Source of the DNA: Pseudonocardia sp. DSM 110487
Lineage (GTDB): Bacteria; Actinomycetota; Actinomycetes; Mycobacteriales; Pseudonocardiaceae
NCBI RefSeq assembly: GCF_019468565.1
Contig: NZ_CP080521.1
Span: 7,130,001 to 7,194,000, forward strand
Reading direction: 5' to 3'
DNA length: 64,000 nucleotides
Below the pieces are notes generated by a model. The model made no database searches. It was not told where the DNA came from and saw nothing but the letters and a program-made list of their open reading frames with translations. The translations under genes and the position numbers were made by a program. Each line of letters starts with the position of its first letter. The first letter of the stretch is position 1. Below are positions 14,847 through 22,402 of the stretch, piece after piece.

Positions 14847-16070
14847 TCAGCGGGCTGGGAGCTCCACCGTCACCGTGAGGCCGCCGCCCCGCACCGGCTC
14901 GGCCCACACGCGGCCGCCGTGGGCCTGCACGACGGCCCGCACGATCGAGAGCCCCAGCCCCGAGCCGGGGGTGTCGGCGGTGCGGGCCACGGGGCCGCGG
15001 CGGAACGGCTCGAACAGCTCCGCCACGCGCTCGCCCGGGATCTCCGCACCGCTGGACGAGACCTGCAGCCGGGTCAGCCCCTCTGCTGTGCCCGTGCACA
15101 CCTCCAGCCAGCCGCCCGCCACGTTGTGGCGCACCGCGTTCTCCACGAGGTTGCCGGCCACGCGTTCGAGCAACACCGGGTCGCCCCGGGTCGGGGCTGG
15201 GGCGGTCTTGACCTGGACCCGCAGCCCGCGTCGCCCGGCCTCCGCACGCACGGCCGCGAGCGCCGGAACGGTGACGTCGGCGAGGTCGACCGGGCTCACC
15301 TCGGCGAGCTCCGCGCCCTCGGTGCGGGCGAGCAGCAGCAGGCCCGCGATGAGGTCGTCGGCGCGGCGGGTGGCTTCGCGCACGACGCTCGCCATCCGGC
15401 GCAGCTCCTCGGCGTCGGCATCGGGGTCGGAGAGGGTGACGTCCACCTCGGTGCGCAGCACCGACAGCGGGGTGCGCAGCTCGTGGCTCGCGTTGGCGAC
15501 GAACCGGCGCTGCGCGTCGAACGCCGCTTGCAGCCGGTCGAGCATCGCGTCGAAGCCCGCGGCCAGCTCGGCGACCTCGCCGCGGGCGTCCTGGAGGCCG
15601 ATGCGGGTGTCCAGTGACTCGACGGTGAGCCGCCGCGCCGTTGCCGTGACGGCGTGCAGCGGGCCGAGCACCCTGCCGACGAGCACCCAGGACACCACCG
15701 CGGCCGCGATGACGACGAGCGGGAACGCGATCAACCCGGCGCGCAGCACGTCGGCGCGGGCGGCGGCGCCGATGGCCTCGTTGAGCCGCTCGGCCGGCAC
15801 GCTGACGTTGCCGACACGCACGGTGGTGCCCGCCGGGAGCGACGGCACGCTCCGCGCCACACCACCGACGAGCAGCCAGCCGAGCCACAGCAGGAGCCCG
15901 CTGACCACCGCGACCACGGCCGTGCAGAGGACGGTGAGCCGCGGCCGCAGGCCCACCCCGCGGCGCCGAGGCGGCAACCGGGCGGGTTCTGGTGGCGGCG
16001 GCGCGGGGCGGGCCGCCTGCGGAGGCGGCCGGCCCGCGGTGCGGGTCGGGGACGGCGCGGGCTCGGCCAC
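14847..16070 (-). CDS. Sensor histidine kinase of the dxs operon
   Basis: A 407-residue membrane kinase. A Pro-rich cytoplasmic N-terminus (residues 1-40) is followed by TM1 (LTVLCTAVVAVVSGLLLW), a short extracytoplasmic loop, TM2 (LIAFPLVVIAAAVVSWVLV), HAMP, and HisKA with the phospho-His in FVANASHELRTPLS (about residue 196). The ATPase has N-box NLVENAVRHN and G-box SGLGLSIVRAV. The GTG start at 16070 has GGCGGAGGAGGG upstream and lies 20 bp after the regulator's stop. The signal is unknown; the periplasmic loop is short (about 50 residues). Confidence 0.92.
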   Translation of the reverse strand: MAEPAPSPTRTAGRPPPQAARPAPPPPEPARLPPRRRGVGLRPRLTVLCTAVVAVVSGLLLWLGWLLVGGVARSVPSLPAGTTVRVGNVSVPAERLNEAIGAAARADVLRAGLIAFPLVVIAAAVVSWVLVGRVLGPLHAVTATARRLTVESLDTRIGLQDARGEVAELAAGFDAMLDRLQAAFDAQRRFVANASHELRTPLSVLRTEVDVTLSDPDADAEELRRMASVVREATRRADDLIAGLLLLARTEGAELAEVSPVDLADVTVPALAAVRAEAGRRGLRVQVKTAPAPTRGDPVLLERVAGNLVENAVRHNVAGGWLEVCTGTAEGLTRLQVSSSGAEIPGERVAELFEPFRRGPVARTADTPGSGLGLSIVRAVVQAHGGRVWAEPVRGGGLTVTVELPAR

Positions 16071-16090
16071 GGTCGGCGTCCCTCCTCCGC

Positions 16091-16756
16091 CTATCCTGCC
16101 GCGGGTACTCGGTAGCCTGCGCCGACCACGGTCTCGATCAGACCCGGGTCGCCGAGCTTCTTGCGCAGGGTCATCACGGTGACCCGCACGGTGGTGGTGA
16201 ACGGGTCGGCGTTCTCGTCCCAGACGCGTTCGAGGAGCTCCTCGCTGCTCACCACGGCGCCACCGGCGCCCAGCAGCACCTCCAGAACGCCGAACTCCTT
16301 GCGGGTGAGCTCGACGGGCCGGTCGGCCCGGTGCACGGTGCGCCGCGCCGGGTCGAGCGCGACGTCGCCCGCCACGAGCATCGGCGGCACGGCGGGCGTG
16401 GCCCGGCGGCCGAGCGCCCGGCAGCGCGCCACGAGCTCGGGGAAGTCGAACGGCTTGGCGAGGTAGTCGTCGGCGCCGCGGGAGAGGCCGTCGACCTTGT
16501 CGGCGAGGGTGCCGCTCGCCGTCAGCATCAGCACCCGCGTGGTGGAAGCAGACTTGACGATCTCGTCGCACAGCCGGTCGCCGGACATTCCCGGCAGGTC
16601 CCTGTCCAGCACCACGACGTCGTAGCGGGTGATCAGCGCCTTCTCGTGGCCGCTGTCGCCGTCGTAGGCGACGTCGACGGCCATGCCCTCCCGGCGCAGG
16701 CCGCGCGCCACGGCGTCGGCAAGCGCCCGCTCGTCCTCGACGACCAGAACCCGCAT
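16091..16756 (-). CDS. OmpR/PhoB-type response regulator of the dxs operon
   Basis: A 221-residue regulator. The receiver has VVEDERALADAV, the phospho-acceptor in VVLDRDLPGMSGD and Lys in DDYLAKPFDFPELVAR. The winged helix reads LTRKEFGVLEVLLG and TTTVRVTVMTLRKKLG. Its ATG overlaps the dxs stop by one base (TGATG), so it is translationally coupled to dxs, and its partner kinase follows. Targets are unknown. Confidence 0.93.
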   Translation of the reverse strand: MRVLVVEDERALADAVARGLRREGMAVDVAYDGDSGHEKALITRYDVVVLDRDLPGMSGDRLCDEIVKSASTTRVLMLTASGTLADKVDGLSRGADDYLAKPFDFPELVARCRALGRRATPAVPPMLVAGDVALDPARRTVHRADRPVELTRKEFGVLEVLLGAGGAVVSSEELLERVWDENADPFTTTVRVTVMTLRKKLGDPGLIETVVGAGYRVPAAG

Positions 16757-18693
16757 CAGCGAGCCTCCTCCGACGGTGCGGGCTCCCCCGCGATCGATCC
16801 TGCCCCGGCCGGCAGCACCGGAAGCGCCGCCGCCCACTCGGTGACGCGGCGGGCCACGTCCTGCGCGGTGAGCCCGGCGGAGTGGAGCACGTCGGCCCTG
16901 CTGCCGTGGTCGAGGAAGCGTTGTGGGAGCGCGAGATCGCGCAGCGGGACGTCGCACTCCGCGTCACGCAACGCCGCCGCCACCGCGGAGCCGAACCCGC
17001 CGTGGCGGCCGCAGTCGCTGACGGTGACGACGAGGCGGTGGTCGCGAGCGAGGTCGACCAGCGGGCCGGGGACCGGCAGCACCCACCGCGGGTCGACCAC
17101 GGTGACGGACACGCCCTGTTGCTCCAGCCGCCGCGCCGCAGCGACGCCGAGCTCCCCGAACGCGCCCGCGCACGCCAGCAGCACCGAGGGCTCGTCGGCC
17201 GTGGACTCGTGCAGCACGTCGACACCACCGACCCGGCGCAGCGCGGGCACCGACTCGATGACCGCGCCCTTGGGGAAGCGGATCGCGGTCGGCCCGTCCT
17301 CGACCGCGACGGCCTCGGCCAGCTCCTCGCGCAGCGTGGCGGTGTCGCGCGGGGCGGCCACCCGCATGCCGGGTACGACGCCGAGCAGCGACAGGTCCCA
17401 CATGCCGTTGTGCGACGGCCCGTCGTTGCCGGTGACGCCGGCCCGGTCCAGCACGAGCGTGATGCCCTTGCCGTGCAGGGCGACGTCCATCAGGAGCTGG
17501 TCGAAGGCCCGGTTGAGGAAGGTCGAGTAGACGGCGACGACCGGGTGCAGCCCGCTCATCGCAAGGCCTGCAGCGGAGGTGAGCGCGTGCTGCTCGGCGA
17601 TGCCGACGTCGATGCAGCGCTCCGGGAACGCCCGCTGGAACGGCGCGAGGCCGGTGGGCCCGAGCATCGCGGCGGTGATGGCGACGACGTCCGGCCTGCG
17701 GGCACCGAGCGCGACGAGCTCCTCGGCGAACACGCTCGTCCACCCGACCGACGGCGGCCCGGTCGGGAGCCCGGTCTCCGGGTCGAACGCGGCCGGGCTG
17801 TGCATCTGCTCGGCCTCGTCGTTCTCGGCGGGCGGGTAGCCGCGCCCCTTCTGCGTGACGGCGTGGACGATGACCGGCCCGCCGAAGTGCCGGGCGCGGC
17901 GCAACGCCGACTCCATCGCCGCGATGTCGTGCCCGTCGACCGGCCCGAAGTACTTGAGGCCGAGGTCGGAGAACAGGGCCTGCGGGCTCAGGGCGTCCTT
18001 GACGCCCGCCTTGAGCGCGTGCAGCCCCGCGTAGATCGGAGCCCCGACCACGGGGGTGCGCGACAGCGCCTGCTTGCCCGCCTCCAGCACGCGCTCGTAG
18101 CCGGGCTGCAGGCGGAGCGTGGCGAGGCGGTCGGCGACGCCGCCGATGGTGGGGGCGTAGGAGCGACCGTTGTCGTTGACGACGATCACGACGTTGCGGT
18201 CCTTGCCCGCCGCGATGTTGTTGAGCGCCTCCCAGGCCATCCCCCCGGTGAGGGCGCCGTCGCCGATCACCGCGACGACATGGCGCTCCTGGGCGGTGAG
18301 CGCATAGCCGCGGGCGATGCCGTCGGCCCATGACAGCGACGTGGAGGCGTGGCTGTTCTCGACGTGGTCGTGCTCGCTCTCCGCGCGGCACGGGTAGCCG
18401 GACAGGCCCCCGGTCTTCTTGAGCGACTCCCAGCCGTCGTGGCGGCCCGTGAGCATCTTGTGGACGTACGCCTGGTGTCCGGTGTCCCAGACCAGCGTGT
18501 CGCGGGGCGAGTCGAAGACCCGGTGCAGCGCGATGGTCAGCTCGACGACGCCGAGGTTGGGGCCGAGGTGCCCGCCGGTGCGGGACACCGATGCCACCAG
18601 CTCCTCGCGGATCTCGGCGGCCAGGGCGGGGAGCTGATCGGCTCCGAGCCGTTTGAGGTCTGCCGGGCCACGGACGGATCGCAACACGGTCAC
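16756..18693 (-). CDS. dxs: 1-deoxy-D-xylulose-5-phosphate synthase
   Basis: A 645-residue thiamine-diphosphate enzyme condensing pyruvate and glyceraldehyde 3-phosphate, the first step of the MEP isoprenoid pathway. Seen are GGHLGPNLGVVELTIALHRV, DTGHQAYVHKMLTGR, the ThDP motif GDGALTGGMAWEALNN, and the transketolase C-terminal part with DVGIAEQHALTSAAGLA and DRAGVTGNDGPSHNGMWDLS. GTG 18693 is preceded by TAAGCT six nt away, so the transcript is probably leaderless. It is the first gene of an operon with a two-component system, an unusual partner. Confidence 0.97.
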   Translation of the reverse strand: MTVLRSVRGPADLKRLGADQLPALAAEIREELVASVSRTGGHLGPNLGVVELTIALHRVFDSPRDTLVWDTGHQAYVHKMLTGRHDGWESLKKTGGLSGYPCRAESEHDHVENSHASTSLSWADGIARGYALTAQERHVVAVIGDGALTGGMAWEALNNIAAGKDRNVVIVVNDNGRSYAPTIGGVADRLATLRLQPGYERVLEAGKQALSRTPVVGAPIYAGLHALKAGVKDALSPQALFSDLGLKYFGPVDGHDIAAMESALRRARHFGGPVIVHAVTQKGRGYPPAENDEAEQMHSPAAFDPETGLPTGPPSVGWTSVFAEELVALGARRPDVVAITAAMLGPTGLAPFQRAFPERCIDVGIAEQHALTSAAGLAMSGLHPVVAVYSTFLNRAFDQLLMDVALHGKGITLVLDRAGVTGNDGPSHNGMWDLSLLGVVPGMRVAAPRDTATLREELAEAVAVEDGPTAIRFPKGAVIESVPALRRVGGVDVLHESTADEPSVLLACAGAFGELGVAAARRLEQQGVSVTVVDPRWVLPVPGPLVDLARDHRLVVTVSDCGRHGGFGSAVAAALRDAECDVPLRDLALPQRFLDHGSRADVLHSAGLTAQDVARRVTEWAAALPVLPAGAGSIAGEPAPSEEAR

Positions 18694-18699
18694 CGGGCC

Positions 18700-18705
18700 A
18701 GCTTA
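18700..18705 (-). promoter_or_regulatory. Leaderless -10 element TAAGCT for dxs
   Basis: On the minus strand TAAGCT is followed by 6 nt and then GTG 18693. No Shine-Dalgarno sequence is present. Confidence 0.55.
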
Positions 18706-18813
18706 CGGAAGCCCGAGGATCTCGCGCGCCCGCACGTGTGGGAGTGATCGTTGCGAGACCACGCCCAGCGCCCGCGGCGGGGCGATTCGGCCCATCTCGG
18801 ACGGATCACAGCC

Positions 18814-18880
18814 CGTTGATCGTTCCGAAATCCGCGTCAGCGCCCTCCCGAGGGCGCTCAGGACCTCAGATCGATCAACG
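18814..18880. repeat. Nested inverted repeats upstream of dxs
   Basis: The outer arms are CGTTGATCG (18814-18822) and CGATCAACG (18872-18880). The inner arms are AGCGCCCTC (18839-18847) and GAGGGCGCT (18850-18858) with a 2-nt loop. The structure sits 120-190 bp upstream of the dxs start and could be regulatory or a transcript terminator. Confidence 0.5.
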
Positions 18881-18904
18881 TGCTCATGAGGGCCACCCGT
18901 GGTC

Positions 18905-19131
18905 GTGATCGGCAGTTCGGCGCATTCCCGGTCAAATCCGGCCTGCCGTGTCGGGCAGCCGGATCGCCGATTTCGAGGGCCCGGCCACCTCATCGTCGGT
19001 GTGATCACCGGATCGGTGCATGGCCGGCCATATACGGCCGTGGAGGCGCCCATCTGCTGATCTTCGTGGCTGTTGCGGGCAGGTCGGTTCCCGTGATCAT
19101 CAGTTGGGTGCACGGCCGACCGTATTTGACC
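18905..19131 (+). repeat. Three diverged ~40-bp direct repeats upstream of dxs
   Basis: Copies start at GTGATC 18905, 19001 and 19093, with periods of 96 and 92 bp. Shared words are GTGATC, then TCGGNGCA or TGGGTGCA, then CCGG/CCGA, CATAT/CAAAT/CGTAT and G(G/A)CC. A 26-nt core of copies 2 and 3 (19016-19041 and 19108-19133) matches at 20 positions. The copies lie within a 546-bp stretch (18694-19239) with no credible gene. Function unknown. Confidence 0.5.
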
Positions 19132-19194
19132 GTTTTCGCGCCGACGCCTTGATCATGTCCGCCAGACCGCCTCCGGTGGCGCCGCGCGCCCTAC

Positions 19195-19217
19195 CGGGCA
19201 GGCCTCTGGCCTGCCCG
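19195..19217 (-). terminator. Terminator after the first diguanylate cyclase gene
   Basis: A perfect 10-bp stem CGGGCAGGCC / GGCCTGCCCG (19195-19204 and 19208-19217) with a 3-nt loop, 23 bp beyond the stop codon of the gene at 19240-20574. Confidence 0.7.
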
Positions 19218-19239
19218 CTTTGCTTGCCCGGAGGGAGAG

Positions 19240-20574
19240 CTACCCCGCCGCCGTCCGCGGAGCCGGGATCTGCACCGGCCCCGCGATCCGCACCAGGTTC
19301 CGCCCACCGCGCTTCGCCGCGTACAGGTTGGCGTCGGCGACCTTGAGCACCTGGTCGAGCGTGGTGCCGTCCACGGGCACGGAGGCCCCACCGACCGAGA
19401 CGCTCAGGCCGGTGATCGTGAGGTTGCCGTCGGGCGTGCAGACCGGGACGTCGAGCTCCGCCACGAGCCGTCGCAGCCGTTCGGCCACCGAACGCACCTC
19501 GGCGCGGCCGAGCGCCCCTGTCGGCAGGTCCGCCAGCAGCACCACGAACTCCTCGCCGCCGAACCGGCCCACGACGTCGCACTCGCGCACGCCCGCACGC
19601 AACTCCCCCGCGACCGCCGCCAGCACGTCGTCGCCCGCGAGGTGCCCGTGCGCGTCGTTGACCAGTTTGAAGTGGTCCAGGTCGAGGATGAGCACGGCGG
19701 CTGCCGCCTGCGCCCGCTGGGCCCTGCGCAGCGCGCGTGCCGCCTCGGCCTGCCACGCGGCCGAGTTGAGCAGGCCGGTCTTCGCGTCGGTGCTCGCCGC
19801 CTCCTCGAGGTGGCGCACCAGCACGGCGCGGTGCAGCACGAGGATCGGCGGCAGCACGAGCGCCACCAGCCACGGCGTCGATCCGATCGCGACGGCGGCG
19901 AGCCCACCCATGCAGAGCGTGGCCACCTCGAGCGCGTTGTCGTCGAGGCGCCCGACGAGCGCCCGCACACCGGGCCACTCGCTCGTCAGTGCGATGACCC
20001 CGGCCACGAGCAGGGTGTTGACGACGACGTAGAGCAGCACCGCCACCGCGATGCCCGCGACGCCCGCGACGTCGTCTGGAGTGCCCGGGAGCCCGCCCGC
20101 ATGTTCCACGGCGGCGTGCGCCGCGCCGGCGGCCAGCACCACGGTTGCGGTCGTGTAGATGTGCCGGTGCAGCGGTACCTTCGCGGGCCGCCACACCCGC
20201 CGCCACAGGTGCAGGTACACGGCCGCGATCACCGCAGCCGCGACGGTGGGCGGCAGCAGCAGCGCGGCAGCGAAGGTCCAGACCGAGCTGAGATCGAAGT
20301 ACGACGTCTCGGCGGCCCGGCGACGGATCCGCTCGATACCGGTGGCGAGCTCGGTGTGCACCACGCTCAGCAACGTCAGGAACGCGGCCAGCGCGAGCGT
20401 CTCACCGGTCAGCGCGGCGCGGGCGGGCACCGCGAGATGACTGACGACGGAGACGACGGCCGCCGCCTCGACGGCGAGGATGAGCACGACCGCCCTGCCC
20501 GGCAGCCGCCAGAGCTCCCATCCGGCGGGGTCGCGGTGACCTGCCGGGCTACGCGAATGCGACGGCTCCTCCAC
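19240..20574 (-). CDS. Membrane diguanylate cyclase 1 of 4
   Basis: A 444-residue protein that makes cyclic di-GMP from two GTP. The N-terminal half has about seven membrane helices and begins with the WELWRLP motif shared by all four paralogues; HTELATGIERIRRR and SSVWTFAAALLLPP are further shared landmarks. The C-terminal GGDEF domain has DLDHFKLVNDAHGHLAGDD and the active site GRFGGEEFVV. The product-inhibition I-site RECD lies five residues before GGEEF. It follows paralogue 2 by 117 bp on the same strand and may be in its operon. The input signal of the membrane domain is unknown. Confidence 0.93.
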   Translation of the reverse strand: MEEPSHSRSPAGHRDPAGWELWRLPGRAVVLILAVEAAAVVSVVSHLAVPARAALTGETLALAAFLTLLSVVHTELATGIERIRRRAAETSYFDLSSVWTFAAALLLPPTVAAAVIAAVYLHLWRRVWRPAKVPLHRHIYTTATVVLAAGAAHAAVEHAGGLPGTPDDVAGVAGIAVAVLLYVVVNTLLVAGVIALTSEWPGVRALVGRLDDNALEVATLCMGGLAAVAIGSTPWLVALVLPPILVLHRAVLVRHLEEAASTDAKTGLLNSAAWQAEAARALRRAQRAQAAAAVLILDLDHFKLVNDAHGHLAGDDVLAAVAGELRAGVRECDVVGRFGGEEFVVLLADLPTGALGRAEVRSVAERLRRLVAELDVPVCTPDGNLTITGLSVSVGGASVPVDGTTLDQVLKVADANLYAAKRGGRNLVRIAGPVQIPAPRTAAG

Positions 20575-20691
20575 GCCCGCCCCCTCCCTTGCCGCGACCG
20601 CCAGGTGCCTCAGGGCGAGGCTAGTGAGGAGTGCAGGGCATGTCAGGAGGACTGTGATCGCACATGGGGGTGGTCCTCTGCAACCACTCCG

Positions 20692-22065
20692 TCACTCTCC
20701 GTCCACCATCCAGTCGGTGCCCGGAGCGGGCTCACCACCTTGGCGGGACGCGACGGGAGGCACCGAGCCCGGTGGCGTACCCATGCGAACGACGTTGCGA
20801 CCTGCCCGCTTTGCCGCGTACAGCGCGGTGTCGGCGATCTGGAGCAGGGTGCGCAGATCGGCACCCTCGGCGGGCGCGACCGCGACCCCGATCGAGACGG
20901 TGAGCCCGGATACGGTGAGCGGGCCGTCCGGTGTGGGGATCTCCACCCGCAGAGTGGCCACCCGGCCGCGGATGCGCTCGGCCACCGCCTCCAGCTCGCC
21001 GACCGCGCCTGCGGCCGGTCCGGCGAGCAGCACCACGAACTCCTCGCCGCCGAACCGGCCGACGAGGTCTCGCTCACGGACCTCGGCGCGCACGGCTCCG
21101 GCCACAGCGGCGAGGACCTGGTCGCCCGCGAGGTGGCCGTGCGTGTCGTTGACCGCCTTGAAGTGGTCGAGGTCCAGCACCAGCACCCCGCGCGGGCCGT
21201 CGGCCGGGCTGTCGCGCTGCAGCAACCGCTCCGCCTGCGCGTGCCACGCCACGGCGTTCAGCAGGCCGGTCTTGCCATCGATGCTCGCGGCCTCCTCCAG
21301 GTGCCGCACGAGCACGGCCCGGTGCAGCACCACGAGCGGCGGAAGGGCGAGCAGCACGAGCCACGGGTTGACGACGAGCGCCACCGCGGTGAGCGCGCCG
21401 AGCGACAGGGTGGCGAACTCGAGGAGGTTGTCGTCCCAGCGGCCGAGCACGCGGGCCAGATCGGGCTGCGGGGCGCTCATCGCGATGGCGCCTGCGACGA
21501 GCCCGGTGTTGATCGTGGTGTAGACGAGCAAGGCGAGCGTGATGCCGGGGATGCCGGCAGCCGCCAGCGGCTCCGGCCCTGAGCCGAGGAAGCCGACGAC
21601 GACGGCGGCACCGAGGCAGGCGAGCACGATCGTGGCCGCGCTGTAGACGCTGCGGTAGAGCGGTACGCGCGGCCGCCCGGTGCGCACCCACACGTGCAGG
21701 TGCACCGCCACGGCCACCGCCGCCGCGCACACCGGCGGCAACACGAGGGCACCCGCGAACGTCCAGACCGAGCTGAGGTTGGCGTGGTTGCCGACCATCA
21801 CGCGCCTGCGGACCCGCTCGACGCCGATGGCGATCTCCGTGTGCAGGATCCCCAGCCCGACGAGCACTGCGGCCTGCAACAACTGGAGCGCGTGCGGCAC
21901 CGGCATCCGCACGGAGACGGCGATCACCAGCCCGATCGCCGTGGCCTCGACCAAGAGCACCGACAGCGTGAGCCGGTGGGACAGCTCCCACAGGGGCCAC
22001 CGCCGGATCGTCCAGGCACGGACCGGCCGAACCCCGGGACGTGCTCCCTCGGGATGTGCGGACAT
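20692..22065 (-). CDS. Membrane diguanylate cyclase 2 of 4
   Basis: A 457-residue paralogue with the same plan: WPLWELS near the N-terminus, about seven membrane helices, HTEIAIGVERVRRR, SSVWTFAGALVLPP and an intact GGDEF domain (DLDHFKAVNDTHGHLAGDQ, GRFGGEEFVV, I-site RERD). ATG 22065 (MSAHPEGARPG) is chosen because paralogue 4 starts MSAEPGARPG; a GTG at 22098 is the alternative. TACGCT (22101-22106, minus strand) is a likely -10 with a leader of about 29 nt. A divergent seven-codon mini-ORF starts 290 bp upstream. Confidence 0.93.
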   Translation of the reverse strand: MSAHPEGARPGVRPVRAWTIRRWPLWELSHRLTLSVLLVEATAIGLVIAVSVRMPVPHALQLLQAAVLVGLGILHTEIAIGVERVRRRVMVGNHANLSSVWTFAGALVLPPVCAAAVAVAVHLHVWVRTGRPRVPLYRSVYSAATIVLACLGAAVVVGFLGSGPEPLAAAGIPGITLALLVYTTINTGLVAGAIAMSAPQPDLARVLGRWDDNLLEFATLSLGALTAVALVVNPWLVLLALPPLVVLHRAVLVRHLEEAASIDGKTGLLNAVAWHAQAERLLQRDSPADGPRGVLVLDLDHFKAVNDTHGHLAGDQVLAAVAGAVRAEVRERDLVGRFGGEEFVVLLAGPAAGAVGELEAVAERIRGRVATLRVEIPTPDGPLTVSGLTVSIGVAVAPAEGADLRTLLQIADTALYAAKRAGRNVVRMGTPPGSVPPVASRQGGEPAPGTDWMVDGE

Positions 22066-22354
22066 CAGCGCTCTCGGTCGAGTCCTCGGCGTCGCCACCG
22101 AGCGTAGTGGAGGACCCTCGTCATGTCACCCACTCGGGCCGTTCACCGGCTCGTCCCGTGACACAGTGAGACGAGGCGATGGTGCGGATCGCACTATTCG
22201 GCCACCTCGCCGCGCCACTGCACACCTGAATGCAGTACCGGCCTGCAGCGTCTGGAACACATTCCGGCCGCGAGCACAAAACGTGCAGATCCGCGGCTTT
22301 CGCAATTCGATCAGGCCACCGCCGGAGCTCGAGATCGGAGAGGAGGCACCCGCG
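22066..22354. other. Divergent intergenic region between diguanylate cyclase 2 and the MRNRDWT mini-ORF
   Basis: Holds the probable promoter of cyclase 2 (TACGCT, 22101-22106 minus) and, toward the mini-ORF, a less GC-rich stretch (22240-22310). GTGCG-GAT-CGCAC (about 22181-22193) is a small inverted repeat that could be an operator. No conventional gene is seen. Confidence 0.35.
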
Positions 22355-22378
22355 ATGCGCAACCGCGACTGGACCTGA
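22355..22378 (+). CDS. Seven-codon mini-ORF MRNRDWT with strong ribosome site
   Basis: ATG-CGC-AAC-CGC-GAC-TGG-ACC-TGA. An excellent Shine-Dalgarno sequence GGAGAGGAGG (22337-22346) lies 8 nt before the ATG. The peptide follows the same pattern, M-R-x-(K/R)-(N/D)-W, as the MRGKNW ORFs of the 61-bp array 3.2 kb away. Both lie opposite and about 290 bp upstream of a diguanylate cyclase start. There is no same-strand gene directly downstream that it could attenuate; cyclase 3 ends on the other strand at 22403. Whether it is translated is untested. Confidence 0.45.
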   Translation: MRNRDWT

Positions 22379-22402
22379 TCACGAGGAACCCGATGAGCGC
22401 CG

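Noticed and set aside
14734..16182. 482-codon Ser/Arg/Thr-rich frame antisense to the histidine kinase
   Set aside because: Typical antisense shadow of a GC-rich gene. The opposite strand carries all kinase motifs.
20664..20903. Mini-ORFs upstream of diguanylate cyclase 1 (for example MSGGL at about 20640) as a third member of the micropeptide family
   Set aside because: No M-R-x-(K/R)-(N/D)-W pattern, and the longer frame is antisense to cyclase 2.
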